From positions 1 to 64,000 of the forward strand of contig JAKVCS010000001.1 of NCBI GenBank assembly GCA_022448365.1: 64,000 nucleotides of DNA, written 5' to 3'. Source of the DNA: Saccharospirillaceae bacterium. Lineage in GTDB: Bacteria > Pseudomonadota > Gammaproteobacteria > Pseudomonadales > Oceanobacteraceae. Position 1 is the stretch's first letter, and every line of letters starts with the position of its first letter. The notes under the pieces were generated by a model. That model saw only the letters and a list, made by a program, of their open reading frames with translations. It made no database searches and was not told the origin of the DNA. Shown here piece after piece: positions 17,765 to 26,702 of the stretch. The translations under genes were made by a program, and so were the position numbers.

Positions 17765-19135
17765 TCAGGCGAAAATACGCTGTGCCCAAACGGTTAAACC
17801 GGCGGCCACACTGCCAAAGTGATCGCCATCGACCACCGGGATATCACCCAGCCTGCGCTCAATTGCCTGACGAACGACCGGTGATTGTCCGGTGCCTCCG
17901 GTAACATAGATACAGTCTGGTAGGCACTGGCCCTGGGCTAAAGCTTCGTCCATCAGCGCCACCATTTTTGCAACGGGACGTTCAACTGCCTCGGCATAAG
18001 CCGTTCGATCAATAACACAGGTTAAATCCGCTTCAGCATAATCCAGATCCAGCTCAATACGCTCCGCAGCAGACAGTTCAATTTTTCCCTGTTCAGCACT
18101 GCGCACAAGATGATGATTCTGACGCTCCTGGCGCAGACGCACAAAACGGCGAATCAGATCAGGCTCAGCGTTATCACGTACCAGCTGATCGAGATATAAT
18201 CCGGTTTCCAGACTGTTAAAATCAGCCTGGGCACTGACATCATTCGTGGCAACCGCGTTAAAGAATGTTTGTTTCGGTACGGGTTTGCCGGTTTTCATCA
18301 GCGACTCTGAACCAAACAACGGCAACAGCTGCTTCGACGCCAGTTGGATATCCAGATCGTTACCACCAACCCGCTCACCGCTATGGCCAAGAAAATCGTT
18401 ACGGCGGTCACTGTTACCACGATAATCGGGTCCCATGCGCACCAAAGCACAATCCGTGGTACCACCACCTACGTCCACCACCAGCACCGTTTGATTCTGC
18501 TGTAAGCCCTGTTCATAATGCAGGCCCGCAGCTATTGGCTCGTATAAAAACTCAACCTGATTAAAGCCGGCGCGTCTTGCCGCCACTGCCAGAATAGCCA
18601 GTGCCTGCTGGTTGCTTTGTTCAGCATTCAGGCCCTGAAAGTTCACTGGGCGACCAATCACGGTATGAGTAATTTCTTCTCCCAGTGCCATTTGTGCCTG
18701 ACGCTTTACGTTCTGCATCATGGCAGTAACGATATCTTCAAAAAATCCCAGCTGTTGAGGTTGTAAGCCGCTGGCACCCAGGAAGGATTTTGGTGACTTA
18801 ACGAAATACCCATCTTCGGGCCAATCGAAGTACTGCTGAAAGGCATCGCGGCCAAAAAACAGGCTTTGTTCCTCTGCCTCAAACCCCTCCTCAGATCGCA
18901 CCCGACGAGCCTGAGCGAGATTAGCCCGACGCAAATCAATGAAGCTCCGTTGCTCCGTCGAATCTTGAATATTGTGACCGACAAATTCACAAATCAATTC
19001 TCGCGACAAGGCATACAACGCTGACGGCACAAACGCCTTCCCCTGCTCAAGAGGTAGCAGAGAAACGGTCTTCTGATCATCGGCCATTACACCTAATGCA
19101 CAATTAGAAGTGCCATAATCAAACCCGGAGATCAT
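17765..19135 (-). CDS. yegD: Hsp70-like chaperone-related ATPase YegD
   Basis: The 456-residue protein matches E. coli YegD along its whole length. It has the actin/Hsp70 nucleotide fold without the usual DnaK substrate-binding domain. Phosphate-1 loop is FDYGTSNCALGV at the N-terminus, phosphate-2 is VLVVDVGGGTTDCALV around residues 217-232, and the adenosine block is YVTGGTGQSPVVRQAIERRL near 415-435. The conserved block FVKSPKSFLGASGL (about 112-125) is a YegD hallmark. Client and biological role are not known to me. It stands alone, convergent with the LysR gene. Confidence 0.92.
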   Translation of the reverse strand: MISGFDYGTSNCALGVMADDQKTVSLLPLEQGKAFVPSALYALSRELICEFVGHNIQDSTEQRSFIDLRRANLAQARRVRSEEGFEAEEQSLFFGRDAFQQYFDWPEDGYFVKSPKSFLGASGLQPQQLGFFEDIVTAMMQNVKRQAQMALGEEITHTVIGRPVNFQGLNAEQSNQQALAILAVAARRAGFNQVEFLYEPIAAGLHYEQGLQQNQTVLVVDVGGGTTDCALVRMGPDYRGNSDRRNDFLGHSGERVGGNDLDIQLASKQLLPLFGSESLMKTGKPVPKQTFFNAVATNDVSAQADFNSLETGLYLDQLVRDNAEPDLIRRFVRLRQERQNHHLVRSAEQGKIELSAAERIELDLDYAEADLTCVIDRTAYAEAVERPVAKMVALMDEALAQGQCLPDCIYVTGGTGQSPVVRQAIERRLGDIPVVDGDHFGSVAAGLTVWAQRIFA

Positions 19136-19343
19136 TCATTCACCGCCACAAACGCTCAGTATAAAAAGGGCGCGGACAGTACCACAGCATGGATGATTTA
19201 CCAATCTCAGTTATCTTCCTTGCAGATCTGGAGCGCAGCGATGTACTCATCATAAAATGTTAAATCTGGTAAAAAACGTTTCGTTAACTTGAATGCAAAT
19301 CCTGGCTTGTTACTCTGAAGCCGTGTCAGGGGTGTATTTTTCA

Positions 19344-20339
19344 ATGGTCAAAGTGTTTCAGTTAGTCAGTCTTTTGATTGCGATGTTTTTTCCCCTCATA
19401 TCAGCTGCTGAATCCACACAAAATCGCTCCTTCGGTCCAAAAATACTTCAACTGAATAACCAGCAGCAAGCTATCCCCCCGCTGATCAAAGCAAATCATC
19501 CTCCAGCCGTCGTGGAATTAGGCAAAAAATTGTTTTACGACAAGTTGCTGTCCCAGAACAAACAACAAAGCTGTAGTGGTTGCCACAGACCAGATCACGG
19601 TTTTGCCGATGATCGCGATTTCTCACCAAACACTCAAGGCGGTGTTATTCCGGTGAACACCCCCGGCTTGGCCTACAGCACGTTATTGCAATATCAGAAC
19701 TGGGCAGGCCAGCTGCCTTCACTTGAAGCTCAGTTGGATGTCGTGGTCGAAAACCCCAATGTGATGAACTTACCGTGGCCGGAACTCATCAGACGTTTAA
19801 AACTCCATTCAGACTACCCCGCTCTTTTCCGGCGAGCAGGCTACTCTGACATCACCAAAACCACCATAACCGATGCAATTGTGACCTATGAAAAATCGCT
19901 CGCGGTACCTTCTCGGTTTGATGCATTTCTACACGGTGACAGCAATCAGCTGAGCTCCCAGGAGCAACAAGGATTTCGTAAGTTTAAAAACTTTGGCTGC
20001 ATCAGCTGCCATCAGGGAACAGCATTGGGGGGCAACTTAAGACAGAAATTCGATCACTCGCAGGACTGTTTTACCAATGACTACCACTGGCGCAAACGCG
20101 ACCTGGGTTATTTCAATTTTACCAACCACCCTGGAGACAAATACTACTTCCGGGTGCCCACTCTGCGTAATGTTGCGCTAACCGCTCCTTATTTTCACGA
20201 TGCATCGGCAAAAACGCTGGAACAAGCGATTCAGGTGATGTTCCGCCATCAATTGGCGATTGAAGCCAAACCCGAAGACATCAGCGATATTGCAGCTTTT
20301 CTGGGTAGTCTGACCGGAATACAATATGAATCGGAGTAA
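19344..20339 (+). CDS. Di-haem cytochrome c peroxidase / MauG-family protein
   Basis: The 331-residue periplasmic protein has a signal peptide (MVKVFQLVSLLIAMFFPLISAAES) and two CxxCH haem sites, CSGCH near residue 75 and CISCH near residue 219, in the layout of bacterial di-haem peroxidases. The blocks LGKKLFYDKLLSQNKQQSC and GVIPVNTPGLAYS are typical. It would use cytochrome c electrons to reduce hydrogen peroxide, or act as a MauG-like oxidase. The ATG at 19344 starts the signal peptide and follows AGGGG; an ATG 51 bases upstream lacks a ribosome site. Its last 14 bases overlap the start of a diguanylate cyclase gene. Confidence 0.9.
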   Translation: MVKVFQLVSLLIAMFFPLISAAESTQNRSFGPKILQLNNQQQAIPPLIKANHPPAVVELGKKLFYDKLLSQNKQQSCSGCHRPDHGFADDRDFSPNTQGGVIPVNTPGLAYSTLLQYQNWAGQLPSLEAQLDVVVENPNVMNLPWPELIRRLKLHSDYPALFRRAGYSDITKTTITDAIVTYEKSLAVPSRFDAFLHGDSNQLSSQEQQGFRKFKNFGCISCHQGTALGGNLRQKFDHSQDCFTNDYHWRKRDLGYFNFTNHPGDKYYFRVPTLRNVALTAPYFHDASAKTLEQAIQVMFRHQLAIEAKPEDISDIAAFLGSLTGIQYESE

Positions 20340-21723
20340 TGTCCCGCTTATTGTAATCGCAGCCGTGTTTCTATCATTCCCACTACTTTGGCTATACCAG
20401 TACAACGGCAGCAGCGCGATCATGCTCGACAAAGAAAAGTCGATGGCGTTAACTACATTGCGACAACATCATGCCATTTTATCAGAGCGGGTATTGAGCG
20501 TTCGCAGCGGCTTTGAACAGAACTTTGATGCCCTGGCAAGCGGCCAACAAAAAGCCAGTATGGGCTTGAATGACTTATCATCCAGCCTCGATAAAACCCA
20601 GTTCAAAGCAAAAGCGCTGCTTGAGCAACTAAAACATCATCATCAACAGCGTCTTATTGCGGTTGAACGGTTCAAATCGCTGCACGCGAAATTAACTAAC
20701 TCTCTGCGTTACCTGCCAGGCGTACAATACAACCTGTTATTGCAAAGTGACCTAACCCTGCTGCAAAAACGCCAAATAAGTCAATTATCACTGTTATTAA
20801 TCAGTAGTCACAGCTACTCCGATCCAGACGACTATCAGAAGCTGAACACGTTATTACTCGATATTGAACACCTTTCACAGAAAAAAGACGTTCCTCTGTT
20901 GGATAGCTTCGTACTACACAGTAAACAATTAATACAACTAAGACAGTATGAAAGTGAAATTCTGCAAAAAATAATCAGCAACCCAATCGGCGATTTTTTC
21001 GCCAAGTTAAACGATCAGCTTACTCAGGATCATGATCAGAATATTATTGCCGCCGAGCGCTTTAAGTACTTTCTGGTTTTTTATTCTGGCGCATTGATTA
21101 TTCTGGTGCTGATATTTTTGATCAATCGCTATCAACTTAATCAACACCTGAAGCGCCACAAATACTTGAGTGAAAAAGATCAGCTGACTGGATTAAATAA
21201 TCGTCGCTATTTTATCGAACAGCTGGAACGCAGTATTCAACAGGGAAAAGACTCTTTTGGCGCACTGATTTTTATTGATCTGGATGGATTTAAAGCAATT
21301 AATGACCGATTTGGCCACAGCATTGGCGACAAAGTATTACGACGTCTGGCAAACCGTTTGTCAGACTATTGCGACACAATCGGTGAACGGCGCAGTACAA
21401 TCCCAGACATTGAGATAACCCTTGCCAGACTCGGTGGAGATGAATTCGTTATTCTGCTATCGGATATGGATGCGGACACCGCGGAACAGCAGGTTGCTGA
21501 TATTTGTAAGAACATATTGAAATTATTGAGTCAGCCAATATCCGATAGATATCACAACCACTCACTGTCGGGCAGTTTGGGCGTCGCCTTCTTCCCTGAT
21601 GATGGCACTAGTGTTGTGGACATCATGCACGCCGCAGACAAAGCTATGTATTACTCTAAGGAGCATGGAAAAAACACTTACAACTTATATCACCCGGACA
21701 TGGCATACACCGACAAAAAATGA
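20326..21723 (+). CDS. Membrane diguanylate cyclase with helical periplasmic sensor
   Basis: The 465-residue protein makes cyclic di-GMP. Two membrane segments (about 7-24 and 247-266) enclose a 220-residue Gln/Leu/Lys-rich periplasmic domain that looks all-helical. The cytoplasmic GGDEF domain follows (about 285-455), with the intact active-site motif GGDEF at 370-374 (LARLGGDEFVILL) and FIDLDGFKAINDRFGHSIGD upstream. The inhibitory RxxD motif is absent: the residue nine before GGDEF is Asp and the one six before is Ile. The gene overlaps the peroxidase gene by 14 bases, so expression is probably coupled. Its 3' end overlaps the convergent ctaB by 34 bases. Confidence 0.93.
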   Translation: MNRSNVPLIVIAAVFLSFPLLWLYQYNGSSAIMLDKEKSMALTTLRQHHAILSERVLSVRSGFEQNFDALASGQQKASMGLNDLSSSLDKTQFKAKALLEQLKHHHQQRLIAVERFKSLHAKLTNSLRYLPGVQYNLLLQSDLTLLQKRQISQLSLLLISSHSYSDPDDYQKLNTLLLDIEHLSQKKDVPLLDSFVLHSKQLIQLRQYESEILQKIISNPIGDFFAKLNDQLTQDHDQNIIAAERFKYFLVFYSGALIILVLIFLINRYQLNQHLKRHKYLSEKDQLTGLNNRRYFIEQLERSIQQGKDSFGALIFIDLDGFKAINDRFGHSIGDKVLRRLANRLSDYCDTIGERRSTIPDIEITLARLGGDEFVILLSDMDADTAEQQVADICKNILKLLSQPISDRYHNHSLSGSLGVAFFPDDGTSVVDIMHAADKAMYYSKEHGKNTYNLYHPDMAYTDKK

Positions 21724-22613
21724 TCCAATAACAAGAGCAAAAAACAGTACAACAGGTAGCGGATGGAAAACCAAAAGGATACTTTAGAAGCCGACATTAA
21801 TTTCGCCTGTTGAAATTTATATACCCGAAAATTCAGCCATAGCCAGCGACTGTTAATGGCTAAAATTCCGAATAAATACACCTCATCTGCCATACCGGTC
21901 ACATAAGGCATCAGACTCGCTGCGACCGTTAACCAACTATAGAGCCATACCTGCAGTTGCGTAAATTGAATTCCATGGGTCACCGGTAACATAGGAACAC
22001 CAGCCTGACGATATTCTTCGCAGCGATAAATAGCCAGAGCCCAGAAGTGAGCGGGAGTCCAGGCAAATATAATCAACACCAGTAAAATTGCATCTGCGGA
22101 TACCGAACCCGTTACTGCAGTCCACCCCAACAGAGGTGGTGCAGCCCCGGCAAGACCACCAATAGTAATATTCTGAGGCGTCGCATGTTTCAGAAATGCG
22201 GTATAAATAACGGCATAGCCAACCAATGCTGCAGATGTTAATAGTGCCGTTAAGATATTCACTTCAAATGTCAACACAGCAAATCCCAGTAACGTCAGAA
22301 GCCAGGCGTAAAGCAGTGCTTGCCAGCTCTGTAATCTATCGCGTACTAAAGGTCGCTGTCGTGTACGCGCCATTAAGCGGTCAAACCGTCGATCAAGAAC
22401 ATGATTAAATGCCGCAGCCCCCATAGACATCAGGCCAATGCCGAGCAGCCCGTAAAATACCGGAAATATCGAAGGTATCGCCGGTTTGGCCATCAACATA
22501 CCAGCCAGGGCACAAACCAGCATTACCAGCACAACCCGCGGCTTACCCAGCGTCCAGTAGTCAGAAAAACGGACTGGTTCGGATATCGCTAAACTCTGTG
22601 TCTTAAACCCCAT
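21690..22613 (-). CDS. ctaB: Haem O synthase (protohaem IX farnesyltransferase)
   Basis: The 307-residue inner-membrane UbiA-family prenyltransferase adds farnesyl to haem B, giving haem O for conversion to haem A. The first polyprenyl-diphosphate motif is seen in FNHVLDRRFDRLMARTRQRP (Asp pair for magnesium), and about eight to nine membrane helices follow, with the second motif region around FLKHATPQNITIGGLAGAAP. It overlaps ctaA upstream by 11 bases and the convergent diguanylate cyclase gene by 34 bases. As last gene of the oxidase locus it supplies the haem cofactor for CtaD. Confidence 0.95.
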   Translation of the reverse strand: MGFKTQSLAISEPVRFSDYWTLGKPRVVLVMLVCALAGMLMAKPAIPSIFPVFYGLLGIGLMSMGAAAFNHVLDRRFDRLMARTRQRPLVRDRLQSWQALLYAWLLTLLGFAVLTFEVNILTALLTSAALVGYAVIYTAFLKHATPQNITIGGLAGAAPPLLGWTAVTGSVSADAILLVLIIFAWTPAHFWALAIYRCEEYRQAGVPMLPVTHGIQFTQLQVWLYSWLTVAASLMPYVTGMADEVYLFGILAINSRWLWLNFRVYKFQQAKLMSASKVSFWFSIRYLLYCFLLLLLDHFLSVYAMSG

Positions 22614-23667
22614 AACCTACCCCTTTTTGCTGAATCTTTTGTTTTATGGAGCCATTGAGCACACCGTCCGACCTGACAGTCCCTCTCACCATGCCTTGAT
22701 AGCCCGCAACAAACAGACAAACCCAGAGTGCGACAGCAACACTCGTATGCAGTAAGGCCACCGACAACGGCAGTGAAAAATGGACTAAAGCAACAGCGAC
22801 CACGAGCTGAAAAATGTACAAAGTCAAAGCAATGCTGGTGAACTTCTTTGTTGCCGCAGGACTGCACCGTTGCTGGCGCCATAGCAGCAACAGACTCAGC
22901 CCAAGTACAATCGCTCCGGAGCGATGTACCAAATGAATGCCAGTACGTGCCGATGCTTCAAGCTGACCGTACAGATAATCCGGTCCTATTTCTTGGCTTA
23001 AATGGAAACCCTGTGAAAAATCTGCGTCAGGCCACCATTCACCGTTACATTGAGGAAAACCGATACAGCCCACACCGGCATAATTACTGGAGGTCCAACC
23101 ACCCAGAGCGATTTGTCCAACTAACGCAACACAGGCAAAAATATAGAGCAAATTTAACGGAGATTTTTTGCCTGCCACGCGTATTTCTTTTCGCTTTTTG
23201 CTACTAATAAGTGCCAACCAGCAAAACAGCGTCAGGCAGAGAATTCCACCCAATAAATGCAACGTAACGACTACCGGCCAGAGTTTCAGAGTCACGGTTA
23301 ACATTCCGAAAAGCCCCTGAACACCAACCGCGATGAATGTCACTAAAGATGGAATCATGAGTGCCGGGGTTGCAGTTCGATAACGATAGGCCATCACAAC
23401 CAATGCGGTTGCAATGATGCCAAGAAAACCAGCCACATACCGGTGTATCATTTCAATCCAGGCTTTAATTGGCTCCAATGGCTGAGGTGAAAATAAGGCT
23501 GCTTCCTGTACATTGGGAACAATGAATTTACCATAACAACCCGGCCAATCAGGGCATCCTAATCCAGCATCCATAAGTCGTGTTGCCACGCCAAGAATTA
23601 TTACAATCACCGCCATAATCGCAGCACCGAACGCCGACCGATGAAACCACAATGTGTTGTTTGTCAT
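22603..23667 (-). CDS. ctaA: Haem A synthase (COX15/CtaA)
   Basis: The 354-residue inner-membrane protein oxidises haem O to haem A. About eight membrane helices form two four-helix halves. Conserved histidines that hold haem are visible in AWIEMIHRYVAGFLG, VVTLHLLGGILCL, GIHLVHRSGAIVLG and SVALLHTSVAVALW. The N-terminal block GVATRLMDAGLGCPDWPGCYG is diagnostic of the proteobacterial COX15 type. The stop overlaps ctaB by 11 bases, so the two haem enzymes are coupled. Confidence 0.96.
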   Translation of the reverse strand: MTNNTLWFHRSAFGAAIMAVIVIILGVATRLMDAGLGCPDWPGCYGKFIVPNVQEAALFSPQPLEPIKAWIEMIHRYVAGFLGIIATALVVMAYRYRTATPALMIPSLVTFIAVGVQGLFGMLTVTLKLWPVVVTLHLLGGILCLTLFCWLALISSKKRKEIRVAGKKSPLNLLYIFACVALVGQIALGGWTSSNYAGVGCIGFPQCNGEWWPDADFSQGFHLSQEIGPDYLYGQLEASARTGIHLVHRSGAIVLGLSLLLLWRQQRCSPAATKKFTSIALTLYIFQLVVAVALVHFSLPLSVALLHTSVAVALWVCLFVAGYQGMVRGTVRSDGVLNGSIKQKIQQKGVGYGV

Positions 23668-23680
23668 GTGTTCACTCCGG

Positions 23681-24292
23681 TTATTTTAATATTTTTGAGG
23701 CTACTTTATTTGCTACTGGTGATCGACTCTGCACACCTTCTTCACTCGCCTGCCATTGTGGTGGTGCAGGATTTCTTCGTAGCAAATAACGTAAGTCATC
23801 AAATACATCGTCGATCTGGATTTTGCCGCCATAACTTACGACAACATTACCGCGAGGGTCAGCCAGCCAGATCATGTAATCCCCCATATCTTCAGCACTC
23901 ACAGCGGAATACAGCTGTGCAACCTGCTCTCCGAGAAAATGTCCGGAAATAGGATCTTCGGTATCTTCTGACAATAAATACCAGCGTTGAACGCGGGCCG
24001 CGTCCCTACCAAGAGCACGGTGCAAACGCCACATTTCATCTCGCAGCTGACAATCCGGCACCAGAGACTGGCAGCGAAATATGAGGTACCAGCTGTGCGT
24101 TGTTTGCTGCAGTATAGGATCAAGGGTTGGCCAATCCTGAATATTATTGATCTCAGGGAGGATATGACCATTTGCAACCTGCTGCTGCGGAATTCCCCAC
24201 TGCCAATACCACATGCTCCAGGCAATTGGCACCGGAGCCATAAGTATCACTAATAATAATGTTAACTTCATTTTATCAGCGGCTGGTCTCAT
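23681..24292 (-). CDS. Small membrane-anchored cytochrome oxidase assembly-type protein
   Basis: The 203-residue product has one N-terminal membrane span (MKLTLLLVILMAPVPIAWSM region) and a periplasmic domain whose later half (YMIWLADPRGNVVVSYGG) resembles the SCO/thioredoxin fold. It lacks the CxxxC copper site of Sco1; its two cysteines are spaced C-x7-C (FRCQSLVPDCQLRDEMWR). The start at 24292 has GGAG seven bases upstream. In Pseudomonas-type oxidase loci a similar unnamed gene sits between SURF1 and ctaA, so a role in oxidase assembly is likely but unproven. Confidence 0.75.
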   Translation of the reverse strand: MRPAADKMKLTLLLVILMAPVPIAWSMWYWQWGIPQQQVANGHILPEINNIQDWPTLDPILQQTTHSWYLIFRCQSLVPDCQLRDEMWRLHRALGRDAARVQRWYLLSEDTEDPISGHFLGEQVAQLYSAVSAEDMGDYMIWLADPRGNVVVSYGGKIQIDDVFDDLRYLLRRNPAPPQWQASEEGVQSRSPVANKVASKILK

Positions 24293-24324
24293 TACATTTC
24301 TCCGCAGTGATATCCGGTACGCCT

Positions 24325-25086
24325 TCAATTCAAATACTGTCGCCGACCAAGAATGGCAAATAAGCCAGCAACCACAGCCAACAAAAACCATTGCAGGCTG
24401 TAACCCAGATGTCGCTCCGGCGAAACCTGATTAGAACGCCACCATGGAATGAAGTGCTGCCCAGAAACACTGAGCTGTTCGACACTGCTACTGGTAAGAT
24501 GTAATACGCCAGGAAAGTACTGCGAGCTGTTCGGCCAAACATCTAAGTCGAGTGTTTGAATACGCATCCCTTCCTGATTATTTCCGAGTAATAAATCTTG
24601 ATTGCGATGGTCAAGCCGTTGCCAAATACCAGCAACGACTATCAGAGGTTTACTGGCAACCGGCTGATAAGCCTCAAGTGTCCCACGCTCTCCTTGTGTA
24701 TTAACGAACCCGCGGTCGACGAGCCACAAACGTCCATGAATATCCATAAATGGTGTTATCAGAGCGACGCCTACCTGGCCCTGATAAATCCGGTTATCCA
24801 GCCATCGGCTTTGTCCATCAATAAAATATCCGGTAAGCGTTAACTGACTGAGGGATTCTGGTAAGGTTTGTGGATTATAGAAAGTATCTGTCTGACTCTG
24901 TTGCTGCAAAATTGCACGCTTTACCTGTGCACGCTGCCACTGCCACTGACTTAACAGCAAACCAGCGACAATCAAACTGAGCCAGAAGCACCACCAGAGA
25001 AATATCCGCAAAGAAGAACCTCGTCGCAATTTCAACTGGCAGTTCAATCTGCGTTCTGCTTTATTGTTAAAGGTCCCCATTTTCAT
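24325..25086 (-). CDS. SURF1-family cytochrome oxidase assembly protein
   Basis: The 253-residue protein has the SURF1 pattern of two membrane helices, one near residues 28-46 (IFLWWCFWLSLIVAGLLL) and one at the C-terminus (LQWFLLAVVAGLFAI), around a periplasmic domain. Family blocks LGYSLQWFL, WLDNRIYQGQVGVALITPF and WLVDRGFV are clear. SURF1 helps insert haem A into subunit I. The start codon is 12 bases from the divergent DUF2909 start, so their ribosome sites nearly touch. Confidence 0.9.
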   Translation of the reverse strand: MKMGTFNNKAERRLNCQLKLRRGSSLRIFLWWCFWLSLIVAGLLLSQWQWQRAQVKRAILQQQSQTDTFYNPQTLPESLSQLTLTGYFIDGQSRWLDNRIYQGQVGVALITPFMDIHGRLWLVDRGFVNTQGERGTLEAYQPVASKPLIVVAGIWQRLDHRNQDLLLGNNQEGMRIQTLDLDVWPNSSQYFPGVLHLTSSSVEQLSVSGQHFIPWWRSNQVSPERHLGYSLQWFLLAVVAGLFAILGRRQYLN

Positions 25087-25098
25087 AAGGAAACTCCG

Positions 25099-25281
25099 GT
25101 GCTGAAACTATTCATTGTGATTACATTTATTCTGATGTTAGTCAGCCTTCTCGCAGGCGCTGGTTTTCTGATAAAAAACCGGCCTATTCAATTGCTGCAA
25201 TCACTCAAGACGCGGGTAATACTTGCGCTGCTACTGGTATTGCAGCTGACAGCCTGGTTTTATCTCCCTCAAATCACATAA
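25099..25281 (+). CDS. DUF2909-family twin-helix membrane peptide
   Basis: The 60-residue product consists of two hydrophobic helices (about 4-24 and 39-57) joined by a basic loop (KNRPIQLLQSLKTR), matching the DUF2909 proteins that accompany proteobacterial aa3 oxidases. The start is GTG after AAGGAAACTCC. The gene runs opposite to the whole oxidase cluster: it begins 12 bases from SURF1 and its 3' end overlaps the ctaE 3' end by 13 bases. Any transcript reading through from ctaE to SURF1 is antisense to it. Function is unknown; an assembly role is inferred from location. Confidence 0.8.
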   Translation: MLKLFIVITFILMLVSLLAGAGFLIKNRPIQLLQSLKTRVILALLLVLQLTAWFYLPQIT

Positions 25282-26126
25282 ACAAAAATGAATAACCCCA
25301 CCCAAACAACGTCAACGAAATGCCAGTACCAGGCAGCGGCCTCAAATGCGAAGTGATTATCAGCTGTAAAATGCCCACGAACCACCCTGAACCAGACAAC
25401 AAATAAGATGGCAGCGCCAATAGTAACGTGCAAGCCATGAAATCCCGTCAGTAAAAAGAAGGTGCCACCGTAAACGCCCGCTTGCAGTGTTAGGCCAAGA
25501 TGACGGTAAGCTTCAACATATTCGATCCCTTGAACCACCAGGAAAACGAACCCTAATAGCAAAGTCGCTACCAACCAGAGTTTTAGTGATCTGCGGTTAC
25601 CAGCTCTTAAGGCATGATGGGCTGCTGTCAACGTGACACTTGAAGACAATAACAAAAGCGTATTGATAAAAGGTAAATGCCATGGGTCGATCACCGCATC
25701 AGGGCCTTTAATATCTGCCCCAGGGGGATTCAAAAGTGGCCAGCTAAAGGTAAAATCCGGCCATAATAAAGCGCTGATTCCTTTAGCTCCCTCGCCGTCA
25801 AGCCAAGGCAATGCGAACGTTCGAATGTAAAATAATGCGCCGAAAAAGGCACCAAAGAACATCATTTCGGAAAAGATAAACCATCCCATACCCTGTCTGA
25901 ATGAACGGTCCATTTGCTGGTCGTATAAACCACTGTTCGACTCTCTCACTACATCTGCAAACCAGAAGTACATCACCAGCAATACGCCAATAAAACCGAC
26001 GATTGCGAGCCCTCCCCCCCAGCCGAATGACAAACTGGACCCGGCACCAATAGCCAATACGGCTAACACCAATACTGCAATAATGGGCCAGCGGCTGCTG
26101 GCTGGAACATAATAAGTACTACTCAT
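25269..26126 (-). CDS. ctaE: Cytochrome c oxidase subunit III
   Basis: The 285-residue inner-membrane subunit has seven expected helices and family blocks FSEMMFFGAFFGALFYIR, LTGFHGLHVTIGA and AAWYWHFVDVVWVGLF. Subunit III stabilises the catalytic core and proton uptake of aa3-type oxidase. The ATG at 26126 is preceded by a perfect AAGGAGG; an in-frame ATG eight codons earlier lies inside that ribosome site and is rejected. It starts 1 base after ctaG ends. Its 3' end overlaps the antisense DUF2909 gene. Confidence 0.97.
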   Translation of the reverse strand: MSSTYYVPASSRWPIIAVLVLAVLAIGAGSSLSFGWGGGLAIVGFIGVLLVMYFWFADVVRESNSGLYDQQMDRSFRQGMGWFIFSEMMFFGAFFGALFYIRTFALPWLDGEGAKGISALLWPDFTFSWPLLNPPGADIKGPDAVIDPWHLPFINTLLLLSSSVTLTAAHHALRAGNRRSLKLWLVATLLLGFVFLVVQGIEYVEAYRHLGLTLQAGVYGGTFFLLTGFHGLHVTIGAAILFVVWFRVVRGHFTADNHFAFEAAAWYWHFVDVVWVGLFIFVYVI

Positions 26127-26127
26127 G

Positions 26128-26700
26128 CTAACCTCCTTCACTACCATCAACCTTGTACAGGTTGTAGGCCAGAGTCAGGCGACGGATATCGTCCGGAACC
26201 GCAGCAGACAGAAAATAAATCAGAGGAATATCTTTTTGTTCGAACGGAGCAAAGTCGAGCTCTTGAAAACAAAAGCACTCTATTTTCAGTAAATGTCGGC
26301 TCGCTGCTGCCGGGCTAACGCTTGGCACAGCTTTTACAACCACAGCCTGATCACTGATATTACGAAAACGAAACATGACCTGCTGTTTACCGCCAGGACG
26401 TATGACCTGGCTACTTTCGAGTGCTTTAAAATCAAGTGCCAAGCCGGCACCGATCTGCGTGACAAATTGGATATCATATTCAACCCCATGACCTGATTGT
26501 GAATGGATCAATTCACGATCAGCCGCCTGACTGAGACCGGAAGACCGGCCATTAAGCCCGGTCAGATCACAAAAAACCCGGTAAAGCGGGATCAAAGCCA
26601 AAGTAAATAACACCATTGCAACAATAGCCCAGATGGATCGCTGAACCGTCGCCCTGATGGCTGCTTGCCTCGCACTGTCGGTTAACATAGGTTGAGACAT
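26128..26700 (-). CDS. ctaG: Cytochrome oxidase copper chaperone CtaG/Cox11
   Basis: The 190-residue protein delivers copper to the CuB centre of subunit I. A single N-terminal helix (about 23-40) anchors an immunoglobulin-like periplasmic domain carrying the copper motif CFCFQ (C142, C144) and the third conserved cysteine C44 just after the helix (YRVFCDLTGLNG). Length is typical. It lies between ctaD and ctaE with gaps of only a few bases on either side, the usual proteobacterial order. Confidence 0.96.
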   Translation of the reverse strand: MSQPMLTDSARQAAIRATVQRSIWAIVAMVLFTLALIPLYRVFCDLTGLNGRSSGLSQAADRELIHSQSGHGVEYDIQFVTQIGAGLALDFKALESSQVIRPGGKQQVMFRFRNISDQAVVVKAVPSVSPAAASRHLLKIECFCFQELDFAPFEQKDIPLIYFLSAAVPDDIRRLTLAYNLYKVDGSEGG

Positions 26701-26702
26701 AT

